Assembly: GCF_042684485.1 (NCBI RefSeq)
Contig: NZ_JBHULM010000001.1
Location: forward strand, 310,001-374,000
Direction: 5' to 3'
Source: Oceanihabitans gracilariae
Lineage (GTDB): Bacteria; Bacteroidota; Bacteroidia; Flavobacteriales; Flavobacteriaceae
Length of the DNA: 64,000 bases
Both the position numbers and the translations under genes were made by a program. Below are positions 18,450 to 27,420 of this stretch, piece by piece. The notes beneath the pieces are model-generated. The model searched no databases and was not told where the DNA came from. It saw only the letters and a program-made list of their open reading frames with translations. Position 1 is the first letter of the stretch; each line of letters opens with the position of its first letter.

Positions 18450-19745
18450 ATGACTTTAACAAAAGAATTAAAAAAGAAAAAGCAACCAAAGCAAGGTATG
18501 CTGGCAAATGTGATGAAGCAATTTGACACTGCAGCAAGTTTGGTTAACTTAAATCCTAACATAAAAAAAATACTAGAAGTAACCAATAATGAATTAATTA
18601 TTCATTTTCCAGTACGTATGGATAATGGGGAAGTAGAAATTTTTAAAGGCTATAGAGTACAACACAATAATGCACTTGGTCCTTACAAAGGAGGCTTGCG
18701 TTACCATCCTACAATTGATATAGATTCTGTAAAAGCATTAGCTATGTGGATGACCTGGAAAACTTCGCTTGCAGGTTTGCCTTATGGAGGAGCAAAAGGA
18801 GGTATCCAAATGGATCCTAAAAAATATTCGAATGCAGAATTAGAACGTATTACCAGACGTTTTACCTACGCTTTAGGTGAAAATATTGGACCAGAACATG
18901 ATATTCCTGCTCCAGATGTAAATACAAATGCACAAACTATGGCGTGGATTGCAGATACATATATGTCTACAAAAGCACCTTCAGAGCGTTCTAAAAACCA
19001 ACACGTAGTTACAGGTAAACCTGTAGGTTCAGGAGGATTAGAAGGTAGAGACAGAGCAACAGGTTTTGGTGTGTTTTTAACTATTAAATATTGGGCGAAA
19101 AACAAAAATGTAGATTTAAAGGGTAAAACTTTTATTGTACAAGGTTTTGGTAATGTTGGCTATTGGGCAGCACACTTTTTAGAATTAGAAGGCGCAAAAA
19201 TGGTTGGTGTTCAAGATGCTTTTGCTTCTATAGGTAATAGTCAAGGTCTGTCTGTTGAAAATCTATTAGAATATATTAAAAACAACCAAGGAAGTGTTCA
19301 AGGATTTCCTGATGCTACAGCTGTGGCTAAAGAAGACTTCTTTGCCTTAGACTGTGATATTTTTATTCCTGCTGCTTTAGGAAACCAAATTACTAAAGAC
19401 AATGCTAATGATATTAAAGCTTTTTTAATTGCTGAAGGTGCAAACGGACCAACAACAGTAGAGGCTGAAAAGATTTTATTAGAAAAAGGAGTTACTGTAA
19501 TTCCTGATATTTTATGTAATTCAGGAGGAGTTATTGGTAGTTATTTTGAATGGCTACAAAACCGAAACGGAGAACTTTGGGAGCTAGATGAAATTTTAAT
19601 GAAACTAGATAAAAAAATAAAAGAAGTGTTTAATAGGGTTTTAAAAACTGCAGAAAATAAAGAATTTGACTTGCGTTCGGCAGCTTATTTTTTAGCTATT
19701 GAGCGTATTGAAAAAGCATATGTACAAAGAGGAATTTTTCCTTGA
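18450..19745 (+). CDS. gdhA: glutamate dehydrogenase, hexameric NAD(P)-type
   Basis: Catalyses reversible oxidative deamination of glutamate to 2-oxoglutarate and ammonia. The 431 residues match the length of the short hexameric class. The glutamate-binding and catalytic-lysine region reads PYKGGLRYHP (about 78-87) and PYGGAKGGI (about 112-120). The Rossmann nucleotide loop is GFGNVG (about 231-236), followed by the C-terminal SNSGGV-like CNSGGVIGSYFEW. Length and sequence resemble catabolic RocG/GudB-type enzymes more than the 450-residue NADP enzymes, but the cofactor is not certain. Expression is probably sigma-54 dependent through the promoter at 18195. An ornithine aminotransferase at 52 kb would supply glutamate semialdehyde and glutamate. 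Confidence 0.9.
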   Translation: MTLTKELKKKKQPKQGMLANVMKQFDTAASLVNLNPNIKKILEVTNNELIIHFPVRMDNGEVEIFKGYRVQHNNALGPYKGGLRYHPTIDIDSVKALAMWMTWKTSLAGLPYGGAKGGIQMDPKKYSNAELERITRRFTYALGENIGPEHDIPAPDVNTNAQTMAWIADTYMSTKAPSERSKNQHVVTGKPVGSGGLEGRDRATGFGVFLTIKYWAKNKNVDLKGKTFIVQGFGNVGYWAAHFLELEGAKMVGVQDAFASIGNSQGLSVENLLEYIKNNQGSVQGFPDATAVAKEDFFALDCDIFIPAALGNQITKDNANDIKAFLIAEGANGPTTVEAEKILLEKGVTVIPDILCNSGGVIGSYFEWLQNRNGELWELDEILMKLDKKIKEVFNRVLKTAENKEFDLRSAAYFLAIERIEKAYVQRGIFP

Positions 19746-19764
19746 TAATTTAAAATAATAGAAC

Positions 19765-20163
19765 ATGAAGTATGGTAGTATTGTATTAGAAAAAAAGGAG
19801 TTTGTGACCATAAAACAGTTGCTTAACCTATCTGAAAGTTATAAAGAAACCGTTAGAAAGCAATCTGTTTTAAGATTACATGAAGAATTAAAAAACGCAA
19901 TTGTTTTAGATGAAGAAGAGTTGCCAGAAGATGTTATTCGTTTTAACTCTTATGTAGTTGTTGCAACCAAAGATGGTTGGCAAAATGAGTTTCAGTTAGT
20001 AACACCAACAGAAAGCAATTTTTCTAATAAAAAGGTGTCTGTTTTAACTCCTATGGGTTTAGCAATTATAGGATATGCAAAAGGAGATGTCATAGATTGG
20101 GAGTTTCCTGGTGGTGTAAAATCTTTAGAGATTAAAGAAGTAAAACAAACAGAAAAAGTATAG
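19765..20163 (+). CDS. GreA/GreB C-terminal domain protein (Rnk-like)
   Basis: A 132-residue protein whose C-terminal half (about 55-125) has the FKBP-like fold of GreA/GreB/Rnk, seen in VTPTESNF...VSVLTPMGLAIIGYAKGDVIDWEFPGG. It lacks the long N-terminal coiled coil of GreA, as in the RNA-polymerase-binding protein Rnk. Such proteins compete with Gre factors or affect nucleoside diphosphate kinase levels in Proteobacteria. It lies 19 bp after gdh and probably shares its transcript. The name is a family-level call. Confidence 0.75.
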   Translation: MKYGSIVLEKKEFVTIKQLLNLSESYKETVRKQSVLRLHEELKNAIVLDEEELPEDVIRFNSYVVVATKDGWQNEFQLVTPTESNFSNKKVSVLTPMGLAIIGYAKGDVIDWEFPGGVKSLEIKEVKQTEKV

Positions 20164-20170
20164 TAATACC

Positions 20171-20222
20171 GCTTTTTAGCATTTAAATAAATACCTGTAT
20201 TTTATTTAAAGCATGCTAAAAG
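20171..20222 (+). repeat. long imperfect inverted repeat downstream of the Rnk-like gene
   Basis: The arm GCTTTTTAGCATTTAAATAA and a complementary arm ending GCATGCTAAAAGC fold into a long stem with a small bulge and a short loop around 20194-20198. It sits between the Rnk-like gene and the next small gene. It lacks a U tract, so it may be an mRNA-end or processing structure. Confidence 0.5.
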
Positions 20223-20240
20223 CTATAAAATTGAATAATA

Positions 20241-20618
20241 ATGGAATTAAATACATTTTTTAACCATGATACCGATGAGCAAATTGTTCAGAAAAGAACT
20301 GCTGAAGAATTGCGCTTATGGATGTCTCATATTAACTATATCATTAATGAAAGCGATAGATTAGCAAAAATAGCCTCTAATGTTATTAAAAATAGAGCGT
20401 TTAGAGATCAGTTTTTAGAGCTAATTATTAAAAATAAATCGGTTTTAAATCAGTTAATTAGCTATAAAAGTACTATGGTACAGTATAAAGAATGTGATAA
20501 TTTTGAATGTGATTTATACTACATAAACAAACATGAAAATTTTAGAGTTTTATATTTAAAAACGGTTATTGATTTTAGAAAACAGAAAGACAAATTTTAT
20601 TCTGAAATACTTAAATAA
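20241..20618 (+). CDS. conserved-looking hypothetical protein, helical (125 aa)
   Basis: Not recognised. The 125 residues are rich in Lys, Glu, Asn and aromatic residues. They are predicted mainly helical, with a heptad-like first half (EELRLWMSHINYIINESDRLAKIASNVI), two cysteines (CDNFEC) near 90, and no signal peptide or membrane segment. A strong terminator follows at 20641, and the long inverted repeat precedes it, so it may be expressed with gdh and the Rnk-like gene or from its own weak promoter. Confidence 0.6.
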   Translation: MELNTFFNHDTDEQIVQKRTAEELRLWMSHINYIINESDRLAKIASNVIKNRAFRDQFLELIIKNKSVLNQLISYKSTMVQYKECDNFECDLYYINKHENFRVLYLKTVIDFRKQKDKFYSEILK

Positions 20619-20640
20619 AAATGCTACAAATTTTTATAGT

Positions 20641-20674
20641 AAAGCCAAAACAGATATCTGTTTTGGCTTTTTTT
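20641..20674 (+). terminator. intrinsic terminator
   Basis: A perfect 15-bp-arm palindrome (AAAGCCAAAACAGAT and its complement, 20641-20670) is followed by T residues. It ends the gdh-side unit. Confidence 0.88.
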
Positions 20675-20754
20675 ATTAAGTAACAGTTTTTTGTAAAGTA
20701 ATGGAAAGTAAAAGGATGCGTAAATAGGTTGCTATATAAACTAGATACAAAATT

Positions 20755-20782
20755 TTGCAATGGCTAAGATGTGTATATTTGC
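20755..20782 (+). promoter_or_regulatory. Bacteroidota-type promoter of the ABC exporter
   Basis: TTG at 20755-20757 and TATATTTGC at 20774-20782, 16 bp apart, approximate the -33/-7 consensus (TTG, TAnnTTTG). The ATG at 20800 lies 17 nt after the -7 box, which supports that start over the upstream TTG in the same frame. Confidence 0.6.
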
Positions 20783-20799
20783 AATTCATTTATATACCT

Positions 20800-22569
20800 A
20801 TGCAACATTTAAAAACATCAGATTCTAAAGATACAACCAAACCTAAAGTAACCTTAAAACAAGCGTTTAAAACCATTATTTGGCCAAGACGTAAATTGGT
20901 GTTTATTGGTTTGGTACTCATTGTTATAAAAAGTATTTCTGGTTTAATATTGCCTTGGCAAAGTAAGGTGTTGTTAGATGAGGTGGTGCCAAGTGGTGAT
21001 GCTAATAAACTATGGACACTCATTGCTATTGTAATTTTGGCTATTACAGCACAAGCAGTCACTTCTTTTTTACTTACTAAAATATTGAGTATACAAGCAC
21101 AATATTTAATTTCTGAGTTACGTGCTCAAGTGCAAAAGAAAGTATTATCTCTTCCTATTCGTTTTTTTGATAATACCAAATCAGGTGCTTTAGTTTCAAG
21201 AATAATGACAGATGTAGAAGGAGTTAGAAATCTTATAGGAACAGGGTTAGTACAATTAGTAGGAGGTACCTTTACAGCAATTGTATCTTTAATTATTTTA
21301 ATTAAACTAAACCCTTGGATGACACTTTTTGTGTTTGTTCCCTTGTCTATTTTCGGAATAATAGCTTTAAAAGCTTTCAAGTACATTCGTCCTATTTTTA
21401 GAACTAGAGGAAAAATTAATGCCGAAGTTACAGGTAGATTAACAGAAACGCTTGCTGGAGTTCGTGTTATAAAAGCCTTTAATGCTGAAGAACAAGAGAA
21501 TATAATTTTTGAAAAAGGAGTAGATAGACTCTATCAAAATGTAAAAAAGAGTTTAACAGCAACCGCTTTAATGACTAGTTCTTCAACCTTTTTAATAGGA
21601 GTTGCTACTACAGGAATTATGGGAATTGGTGGTTATTATATGATGCAAAACCAAATGACTACAGGAGATTTCCTCTTTTTTACACTAGTTCTAGGTTTTA
21701 TGATTGCACCAATAATTCAAATGAGTAATATTGGTAGTCAGTTAACCGAAGCTTTAGCAGGATTAGACCGAACGGAAGAACTAATGAATATGGCTGCCGA
21801 AGATGAAGACCAAAACCGAACCATAGAACTGCCAAGTATTCAAGGAGATATTGCGTTTAATGATGTTTGTTTTTCTTATGAAGCCGGAAAACAAGTTCTT
21901 CATAATATAAATTTTAAAGCACCTTCAGGTTCTGTAATTGCTTTGGTAGGAAGCTCAGGTTCTGGTAAATCTACAATTGCAGGATTGTCGGCTACTTTTT
22001 TAAATCCAGAATCTGGTGAAATTACCATTGATGGTCAAGACCTTTCTAATGTAAAATTAAATAGCTTCAGAAAACATTTAGGTGTTGTGTTGCAAGATGA
22101 GTTTTTATTTGAAGGTACCATACGTGAAAATATTATGTTTCCTAGACCAAATGCTTCCGAAGCACAAGTACAAGCAGCCATTAAAGCGGCATATGTAAAT
22201 GAATTTACCGATCGTTTTGATGATGGCTTAGAAACTTTAATAGGAGAAAGAGGAGTGAAGCTCTCTGGAGGACAAAGACAGCGTATTGCTATTGCTAGAG
22301 CTATTTTAGCAGATCCTAAAATTATTATTCTAGACGAAGCTACTTCTAATTTAGATACAGAAAGCGAAGCTTTAATTCAGAAATCGTTAGCACAATTAAC
22401 CAAAAACAGAACGACCATAGTTATAGCACATAGATTAAGTACCATTAGAAAAGCCGACCAAATTCTTGTGATTGAAAACGGAAAAATTGCAGAACGTGGT
22501 AATCATGATACGCTTATTGAAGCCAAAGGAAGATACTTTGATTTGTATACTTATCAAGCTAAAATTTAA
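20800..22569 (+). CDS. ABC transporter, fused permease/ATPase (exporter, MsbA-like)
   Basis: Half-size exporter that dimerises in the inner membrane. About six transmembrane helices (25-330) precede the nucleotide-binding domain. That domain has Walker A GSSGSGKST (about 384-392), the signature LSGGQRQRIA (about 487), Walker B IIILDEATS, and the H-loop VIAHRLST. Related proteins export lipids, peptides or drugs; the substrate cannot be read. I start at 20800, giving 589 residues, because the promoter -7 box occupies the upstream part of the frame. It stands alone and converges with the carboxylase operon. Confidence 0.88.
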   Translation: MQHLKTSDSKDTTKPKVTLKQAFKTIIWPRRKLVFIGLVLIVIKSISGLILPWQSKVLLDEVVPSGDANKLWTLIAIVILAITAQAVTSFLLTKILSIQAQYLISELRAQVQKKVLSLPIRFFDNTKSGALVSRIMTDVEGVRNLIGTGLVQLVGGTFTAIVSLIILIKLNPWMTLFVFVPLSIFGIIALKAFKYIRPIFRTRGKINAEVTGRLTETLAGVRVIKAFNAEEQENIIFEKGVDRLYQNVKKSLTATALMTSSSTFLIGVATTGIMGIGGYYMMQNQMTTGDFLFFTLVLGFMIAPIIQMSNIGSQLTEALAGLDRTEELMNMAAEDEDQNRTIELPSIQGDIAFNDVCFSYEAGKQVLHNINFKAPSGSVIALVGSSGSGKSTIAGLSATFLNPESGEITIDGQDLSNVKLNSFRKHLGVVLQDEFLFEGTIRENIMFPRPNASEAQVQAAIKAAYVNEFTDRFDDGLETLIGERGVKLSGGQRQRIAIARAILADPKIIILDEATSNLDTESEALIQKSLAQLTKNRTTIVIAHRLSTIRKADQILVIENGKIAERGNHDTLIEAKGRYFDLYTYQAKI

Positions 22570-22590
22570 ATGAAAATAATCGTTTAATTT

Positions 22591-23577
22591 TTAGATTTTT
22601 ATACCATTAAACTCCATCCATTGTTTAACAGTGTGTATCCAGAATTTTAAAAACTCATCGCTTAAAAACGGATTAGAAAAATCATTAAACCTTTTAATAT
22701 GTATGCCGTTATAATGCAACCAAATGGCCAAACCTCCATATGGAATTAGTCTTAGTTCTTCATTAGAAATAGGGTTTACAGAAGTATAACCATGATAAAA
22801 ACTGGTTTGTTTTTCTTTAAAAACTTCCTTGTTAGGTTCGTTTCTAAAAAGTATCATTAAACAATAGGAGATATCAAGAAATAACCAACCGTTTCCACAG
22901 TTATCAAAATCAAACAGTGTAATATTAGCTGCATTTTTAATCTTCATATTTTCATACCAAAAATCTAAATGCACAACTCCTGTTCTTAAATCTTCTGTTT
23001 TTGCCGTATTAAAAACAGAGGTAGTTATAGCTTCAGCTCTTTGGTAATACGCCATTTCTTCCGTTGTATTGTCAAAGAATTTAGTAGCAGAAATATAGGC
23101 TTCACTTACAAGTGTTTTTGCGTTATAATGAATCCTGTTAACCATTTTGTTTACGGTTAATTGATGAAACTTCGCCATGGTTTCACCAATTGTAAAGCAG
23201 GTTTCTTTAGTGGGATTTCGTATGGTTTTCCCTTCAGCATAAGAAAAAAGAACAGCATATCTTTTACCTTCAATAGCACTTATTTCTTGAATGTAATTAG
23301 CGTTTTTGTCTTGAATAGGAAAAGACACAGAAATGCCATTAGCTTGTAATTGGTTTAAGAGCTTTAGTTCTTCAGCAATTTCGTTTTTGGTTCTCCAATC
23401 TAAAAAATACACTCTTAAAACATATTTTTTATCTGAAGTAGAAATTAAATAGCTGTGATTTACACCTGTTTTTAAAACGCTACAAGTAGTAGTAGCATCT
23501 AGTTGATATTGCTGCTTTACAAATGCAGAAAGATATTTAGGCGAAAGGATGCTACTAATGGCAGGAGCGTAGTCCAT
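22591..23577 (-). CDS. phosphotransferase (aminoglycoside phosphotransferase/kinase-like fold)
   Basis: A 328-residue protein of the APH/choline kinase superfamily. It has a nucleotide-contact lysine region (KKYVLRVYF), the catalytic loop VHLDFWYENM matching HxDxxxxN, and the metal-binding DFDN corresponding to the DFG-like aspartate. The family includes homoserine kinase II, methylthioribose kinase and many unknown small-molecule kinases. The gene is the last of four in the carboxylase operon, 25 bp after the carboxyltransferase gene. Co-expression with acyl-CoA carboxylation suggests a metabolic rather than resistance role; the substrate is unknown. Confidence 0.78.
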   Translation of the reverse strand: MDYAPAISSILSPKYLSAFVKQQYQLDATTTCSVLKTGVNHSYLISTSDKKYVLRVYFLDWRTKNEIAEELKLLNQLQANGISVSFPIQDKNANYIQEISAIEGKRYAVLFSYAEGKTIRNPTKETCFTIGETMAKFHQLTVNKMVNRIHYNAKTLVSEAYISATKFFDNTTEEMAYYQRAEAITTSVFNTAKTEDLRTGVVHLDFWYENMKIKNAANITLFDFDNCGNGWLFLDISYCLMILFRNEPNKEVFKEKQTSFYHGYTSVNPISNEELRLIPYGGLAIWLHYNGIHIKRFNDFSNPFLSDEFLKFWIHTVKQWMEFNGIKI

Positions 23578-23602
23578 ATTTAAATACAGGAATATTATTT
23601 AT

Positions 23603-25144
23603 CTATAAAGGAATATTACCATGCTTACGCTTTGGTTTTACTACTTCTTTATTTTCAAGCATTGCAAAGGCTTTTATAAGCTTTCTTCTGGTGTCTTTAG
23701 GTAAAATTACTTCGTCTATAAAACCACGTTCTGCTGCGCTATACGGATTTGCAAAAAGGTCTGCATATTCTGCTTCCTTTTCTTTCCATTTTTCTTCTTT
23801 ATTTTCGGCTGCTTGTATTTCTTTTTTAAAGATAATTTCTGCAGCACCTTTTGCTCCCATAACTGCAATTTCTGCACTTGGCCAAGCAAAATTCATGTCA
23901 GAGCCAATGTGTTTGGAGTTCATTACATCATAGGCACCACCATAAGCTTTACGAGTAATTACAGTAATTCTAGGTACTGTAGCTTCGCTAAAAGCGTATA
24001 AAAGTTTTGCTCCATGAACAATAATACCATTCCATTCTTGGTCTGTTCCTGGTAAAAATCCTGGTACATCTTCTAAAGTAAGTAAAGGAATATTAAAGGC
24101 GTCACAAAAACGAACAAAACGCGCTGCTTTTTTAGAACTGTTTACATCTAAAACACCAGCTAAATACATAGGTTGATTGGCAACAATACCAATACTTCTT
24201 CCTCCTAAACGAGCAAAACCTACTACAATATTTTCGGCATGATCTTTATGTATTTCATAAAAAGAATCGGTATCAATAATACCTGCAATTACAGCATGCA
24301 TATCATAAGGTGTACTTGCGTTTTCAGGAATTATACTAGATAAAGTATCACGTACTTCGTCTTGCAATTCATAAGGTAAAAGAGTAGGAGTTTCAGTGTT
24401 ATTTTGTGGTAAGTAACTTAGTAGTTTTTTTATGTCTTCTAAACATTCTATATCATTAGAAGCTGTTTTATGAGCAACTCCAGATTTGGTAGAGTGTGTA
24501 CTTGCTCCTCCAAGTTCTTCGCTAGTTACCTCTTCATTAGTTACTGTTTTTACAACGTTAGGACCTGTTACAAACATATAACTGGTATCTTCTACCATAA
24601 TGGTAAAATCGGTCATTGCAGGTGAGTAAACAGCTCCTCCAGCACAAGGACCCATAATTGCTGAAATTTGCGGAATAACACCTGAAGACTGTACGTTTTT
24701 GTAAAAAATATCTGCATAACCACCAAGGGAACGAACACCTTCTTGAATTCTAGCTCCTCCAGAATCATTTAAACCTATAATTGGCGCACCAACTTTAAGA
24801 GCTAAATCCATAACCTTACAAATTTTCTCTGCATGTGTTTCTGATAGAGAACCACCAAAAACAGTAAAATCTTGAGCAAAAACGTAAATTAATTTACCAT
24901 TTACGGTTCCGTAACCAGTAACAACACCATCACCATAAAATTGTTGCTTTTCCATGCCAAAGTCTTTGGTTCTATGTGTTACTAGTGCACCAATTTCTTC
25001 AAAAGAACCTTCGTCTAGTAAATACATAACGCGTTCTCTTGCTGTTAGTTTTTTCTTTTCGTGTTGTTTATCTATTCGTGCTTGTCCACCACCTAAATAG
25101 GCTTTTGCTAGTTTTTGGTTGAGGTTTTTTATTTTAGATTCCAT
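23603..25144 (-). CDS. pccB: acyl-CoA carboxylase, carboxyltransferase (beta) subunit
   Basis: Transfers carboxyl from carboxybiotin to an acyl-CoA, most likely propionyl-CoA to give methylmalonyl-CoA. At 513 residues it is the typical length of PccB/MmdA-type subunits with two crotonase-fold halves. Conserved stretches include [25 protein letters not shown] and [10 protein letters not shown] in the first half, and [12 protein letters not shown] and [10 protein letters not shown] in the second. It follows the biotin carboxylase gene (84 bp). The propionyl specificity is inferred from the separate biotin-carrier gene and from the propionyl-CoA synthetase elsewhere in the window. Confidence 0.85.
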   Translation of the reverse strand: MESKIKNLNQKLAKAYLGGGQARIDKQHEKKKLTARERVMYLLDEGSFEEIGALVTHRTKDFGMEKQQFYGDGVVTGYGTVNGKLIYVFAQDFTVFGGSLSETHAEKICKVMDLALKVGAPIIGLNDSGGARIQEGVRSLGGYADIFYKNVQSSGVIPQISAIMGPCAGGAVYSPAMTDFTIMVEDTSYMFVTGPNVVKTVTNEEVTSEELGGASTHSTKSGVAHKTASNDIECLEDIKKLLSYLPQNNTETPTLLPYELQDEVRDTLSSIIPENASTPYDMHAVIAGIIDTDSFYEIHKDHAENIVVGFARLGGRSIGIVANQPMYLAGVLDVNSSKKAARFVRFCDAFNIPLLTLEDVPGFLPGTDQEWNGIIVHGAKLLYAFSEATVPRITVITRKAYGGAYDVMNSKHIGSDMNFAWPSAEIAVMGAKGAAEIIFKKEIQAAENKEEKWKEKEAEYADLFANPYSAAERGFIDEVILPKDTRRKLIKAFAMLENKEVVKPKRKHGNIPL

Positions 25145-25227
25145 TATTTTGTCTTTTGTTAATCTGTTTGTTGTTTTGTTTTTTGGGTATACTAAAGTTT
25201 AGTGTATACAATGCGGAAAACAACAAA

Positions 25228-26670
25228 CTATTTTAAAGGTACTCGTAATACTTTTTGATCTTCTAAATATTGTTTTACAGCTATAAGTGCTGCTATTTTT
25301 GCTTCTTCTTCCTGTTTACTTTTTAAGGTTTCTGGCGAATAATATTTTTTTACAAAATGGGTATCAAAATTTCCAGAACGGAAAGCTTCATGTTCGCAAA
25401 CAAAGCTTCCGAAAGGTAAAGTAGTTTCAATACCTTCCACTTTATACGCTTTTATGGCTTGTAACATAACTTGAATAGCCTCTTCACGTGAACTTCCGTA
25501 AGTAATTAATTTAGAAAGCATTGGATCGTAGTAAATAGGAACATCCATTCCTTCTTCAAAACCATTGTCTACACGAATATTTTTTCCTTCCGGTAATTGG
25601 TATACTTCTAAATTACCAACGCTAGGAAGAAAATCATTTAAAGGATCTTCGGCATAAACACGCAATTCTAAAGCGTGACCATGAATTTTTAAATCTTCTT
25701 GTTTAATAGGAAGCGTTTCCCCTCTTGCAACACGAATTTGCAGTGCTACTAAATCTGTATTTGTGATTAATTCTGTAACAGGATGCTCTACTTGCAAGCG
25801 TGTATTCATTTCTAAAAAATAGAAGTTTTTAGCTTCATCTAGTAAAAACTCTACAGTTCCTGCACCAACATAATCACAAGATTTAGCCACTTTTATAGCT
25901 GCTTCTCCCATTTTCTCGCGTAATTCTGGAGTTAAAACGCTAGAAGGAGCTTCTTCTACTACTTTTTGATGACGACGTTGTACGCTACATTCTCTTTCAA
26001 ACAGATGCACTACGTTACCATGCGTATCTGCCATAATTTGTATTTCAATATGTCTAGGTGAGGCTACATATTTTTCAATAAACACAGAGCCATCGCCAAA
26101 AGCATTAACGGCTTCACTAATGGCTCTATCCATTTGTGAGGTGAAATCTGCTTCTTTTTCAACGACACGCATACCTTTTCCACCACCACCAGCAGAAGCT
26201 TTAATTAATATTGGAAAGCCAATTTCTTTGGCAATTTTTTTAGCTTCAGGTATGTCTGTAATTGCTTGGTCTGTGCCAGGAACCATTGGTATATTGTATG
26301 CTTTAACGGCTTCTTTAGCAGCAAGCTTACTACCCATGATTTTTATGGCTTTTGATTTAGGACCAATAAAAAGGATGTTGTTTTTTTCGCAGGCTTCAGC
26401 AAAATCAGAATTTTCAGAAAGAAAGCCATATCCAGGATGAATGGCATCAACCTCTAGGTTTTTAGCTACCTCAATAATTTTGTCTCCTAATAAATAAGAT
26501 TGGTTAGAAGGAGCTTCTCCTAGTAAAACAGCTTCGTCTGCATATTTTACATGTGGAGCATTTCTATCTGCAGTAGAGTAGACTGCAACGGTTTTAATTC
26601 CCATTTTTTTTGCTGTTTGCATCACGCGAATAGCAATTTCTCCTCTGTTTGCAATAAGTAATTTTTTCAT
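25228..26670 (-). CDS. acyl-CoA carboxylase biotin carboxylase subunit
   Basis: ATP-dependent carboxylation of biotin. The 480 residues show the pre-ATP-grasp domain (MKKLLIANRGEIAIRV), the ATP-binding glycine-rich loop KASAGGGGKGMRVV (about 158-171), RECSVQRRHQK, and EMNTRLQVEHPVTE with its catalytic Glu and Arg. It is a stand-alone biotin carboxylase without a fused carrier; the carrier is the next gene upstream. A fatty-acid AccC role cannot be excluded, but the carboxyltransferase partner is of the propionyl-CoA type and no accA/accD lies nearby. Confidence 0.88.
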   Translation of the reverse strand: MKKLLIANRGEIAIRVMQTAKKMGIKTVAVYSTADRNAPHVKYADEAVLLGEAPSNQSYLLGDKIIEVAKNLEVDAIHPGYGFLSENSDFAEACEKNNILFIGPKSKAIKIMGSKLAAKEAVKAYNIPMVPGTDQAITDIPEAKKIAKEIGFPILIKASAGGGGKGMRVVEKEADFTSQMDRAISEAVNAFGDGSVFIEKYVASPRHIEIQIMADTHGNVVHLFERECSVQRRHQKVVEEAPSSVLTPELREKMGEAAIKVAKSCDYVGAGTVEFLLDEAKNFYFLEMNTRLQVEHPVTELITNTDLVALQIRVARGETLPIKQEDLKIHGHALELRVYAEDPLNDFLPSVGNLEVYQLPEGKNIRVDNGFEEGMDVPIYYDPMLSKLITYGSSREEAIQVMLQAIKAYKVEGIETTLPFGSFVCEHEAFRSGNFDTHFVKKYYSPETLKSKQEEEAKIAALIAVKQYLEDQKVLRVPLK

Positions 26671-26760
26671 ACTTTAAATTTTTTATATAACCCTGTTTGT
26701 AAGCAGGTGAGTACACAAAGTTTTAGGTGTACATTGGTATATTAAAATGCTTGTTTACGC

Positions 26761-27246
26761 TTATTCGAACTCGATTAATAATTGGTTTTTTTCAACAGCT
26801 TCCCCTTTTGTAGCAGTAATAGATTTTATAATTCCATCTCGAGGTGAGGTTAAAACGTTTTCCATTTTCATGGCTTCTAATATTAAAAGAGCATCATCTT
26901 CTTTTACTTCTTGTCCTACTTGTACATTAATATCTAAAATTAATCCAGGCATAGGCGCTTTAATATTGTTTACTTTCTTTCCTACACCAACCTCAAATCC
27001 CATTTGTTTTATTAGGCTGTCTAAGTTGTTGTAAATGTTAACGCTGTATGTGTTGTTGTTAACTTTTACTTTATATGTTTTATCTAGAAAGTTAGCTTCT
27101 TTTATTTCTGCTTTATAAGAATTGTTGTTCTGTAAAACGTGAAATGAAGAAGAAGATGTTGGTATAGCGTCAAGTGCCAAAGCATCTTTTTCTGTAATGT
27201 CAATTTCTGTAGTGTTGTTGACTTTTACTTTATACGATGTATTCAT
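26761..27246 (-). CDS. biotin carboxyl carrier protein of the acyl-CoA carboxylase
   Basis: A 161-residue biotinyl-domain protein. The C-terminal biotin attachment motif EAMKM places the modified lysine near 127, inside the usual hammerhead sequence (APMPGLILDINVQVGQEV upstream). The N-terminal half (1-90) is Asn/Lys-rich and low in complexity, with a repeated YKVKVNN motif (about 5-11 and 58-65), probably the carboxylase-binding segment or linker. It is the first gene of a four-gene operon followed by the carboxylase, the carboxyltransferase and a kinase-like gene. Confidence 0.87.
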   Translation of the reverse strand: MNTSYKVKVNNTTEIDITEKDALALDAIPTSSSSFHVLQNNNSYKAEIKEANFLDKTYKVKVNNNTYSVNIYNNLDSLIKQMGFEVGVGKKVNNIKAPMPGLILDINVQVGQEVKEDDALLILEAMKMENVLTSPRDGIIKSITATKGEAVEKNQLLIEFE

Positions 27247-27420
27247 TTTGTTTCATTTAAATGCAAGTAAATATATGTATAATAAAGAAAACCTTAGAGC
27301 ATATTAATTAGTTTTGTGCTAATTTGTTATAGTTGTTTTATGCTACAACATCACGTCTTGCAATGGTGCTTTTATAAAGGCGGTAAACTTATCGCGTTAT
27401 ATAAAGAACTAGAAGATAAA

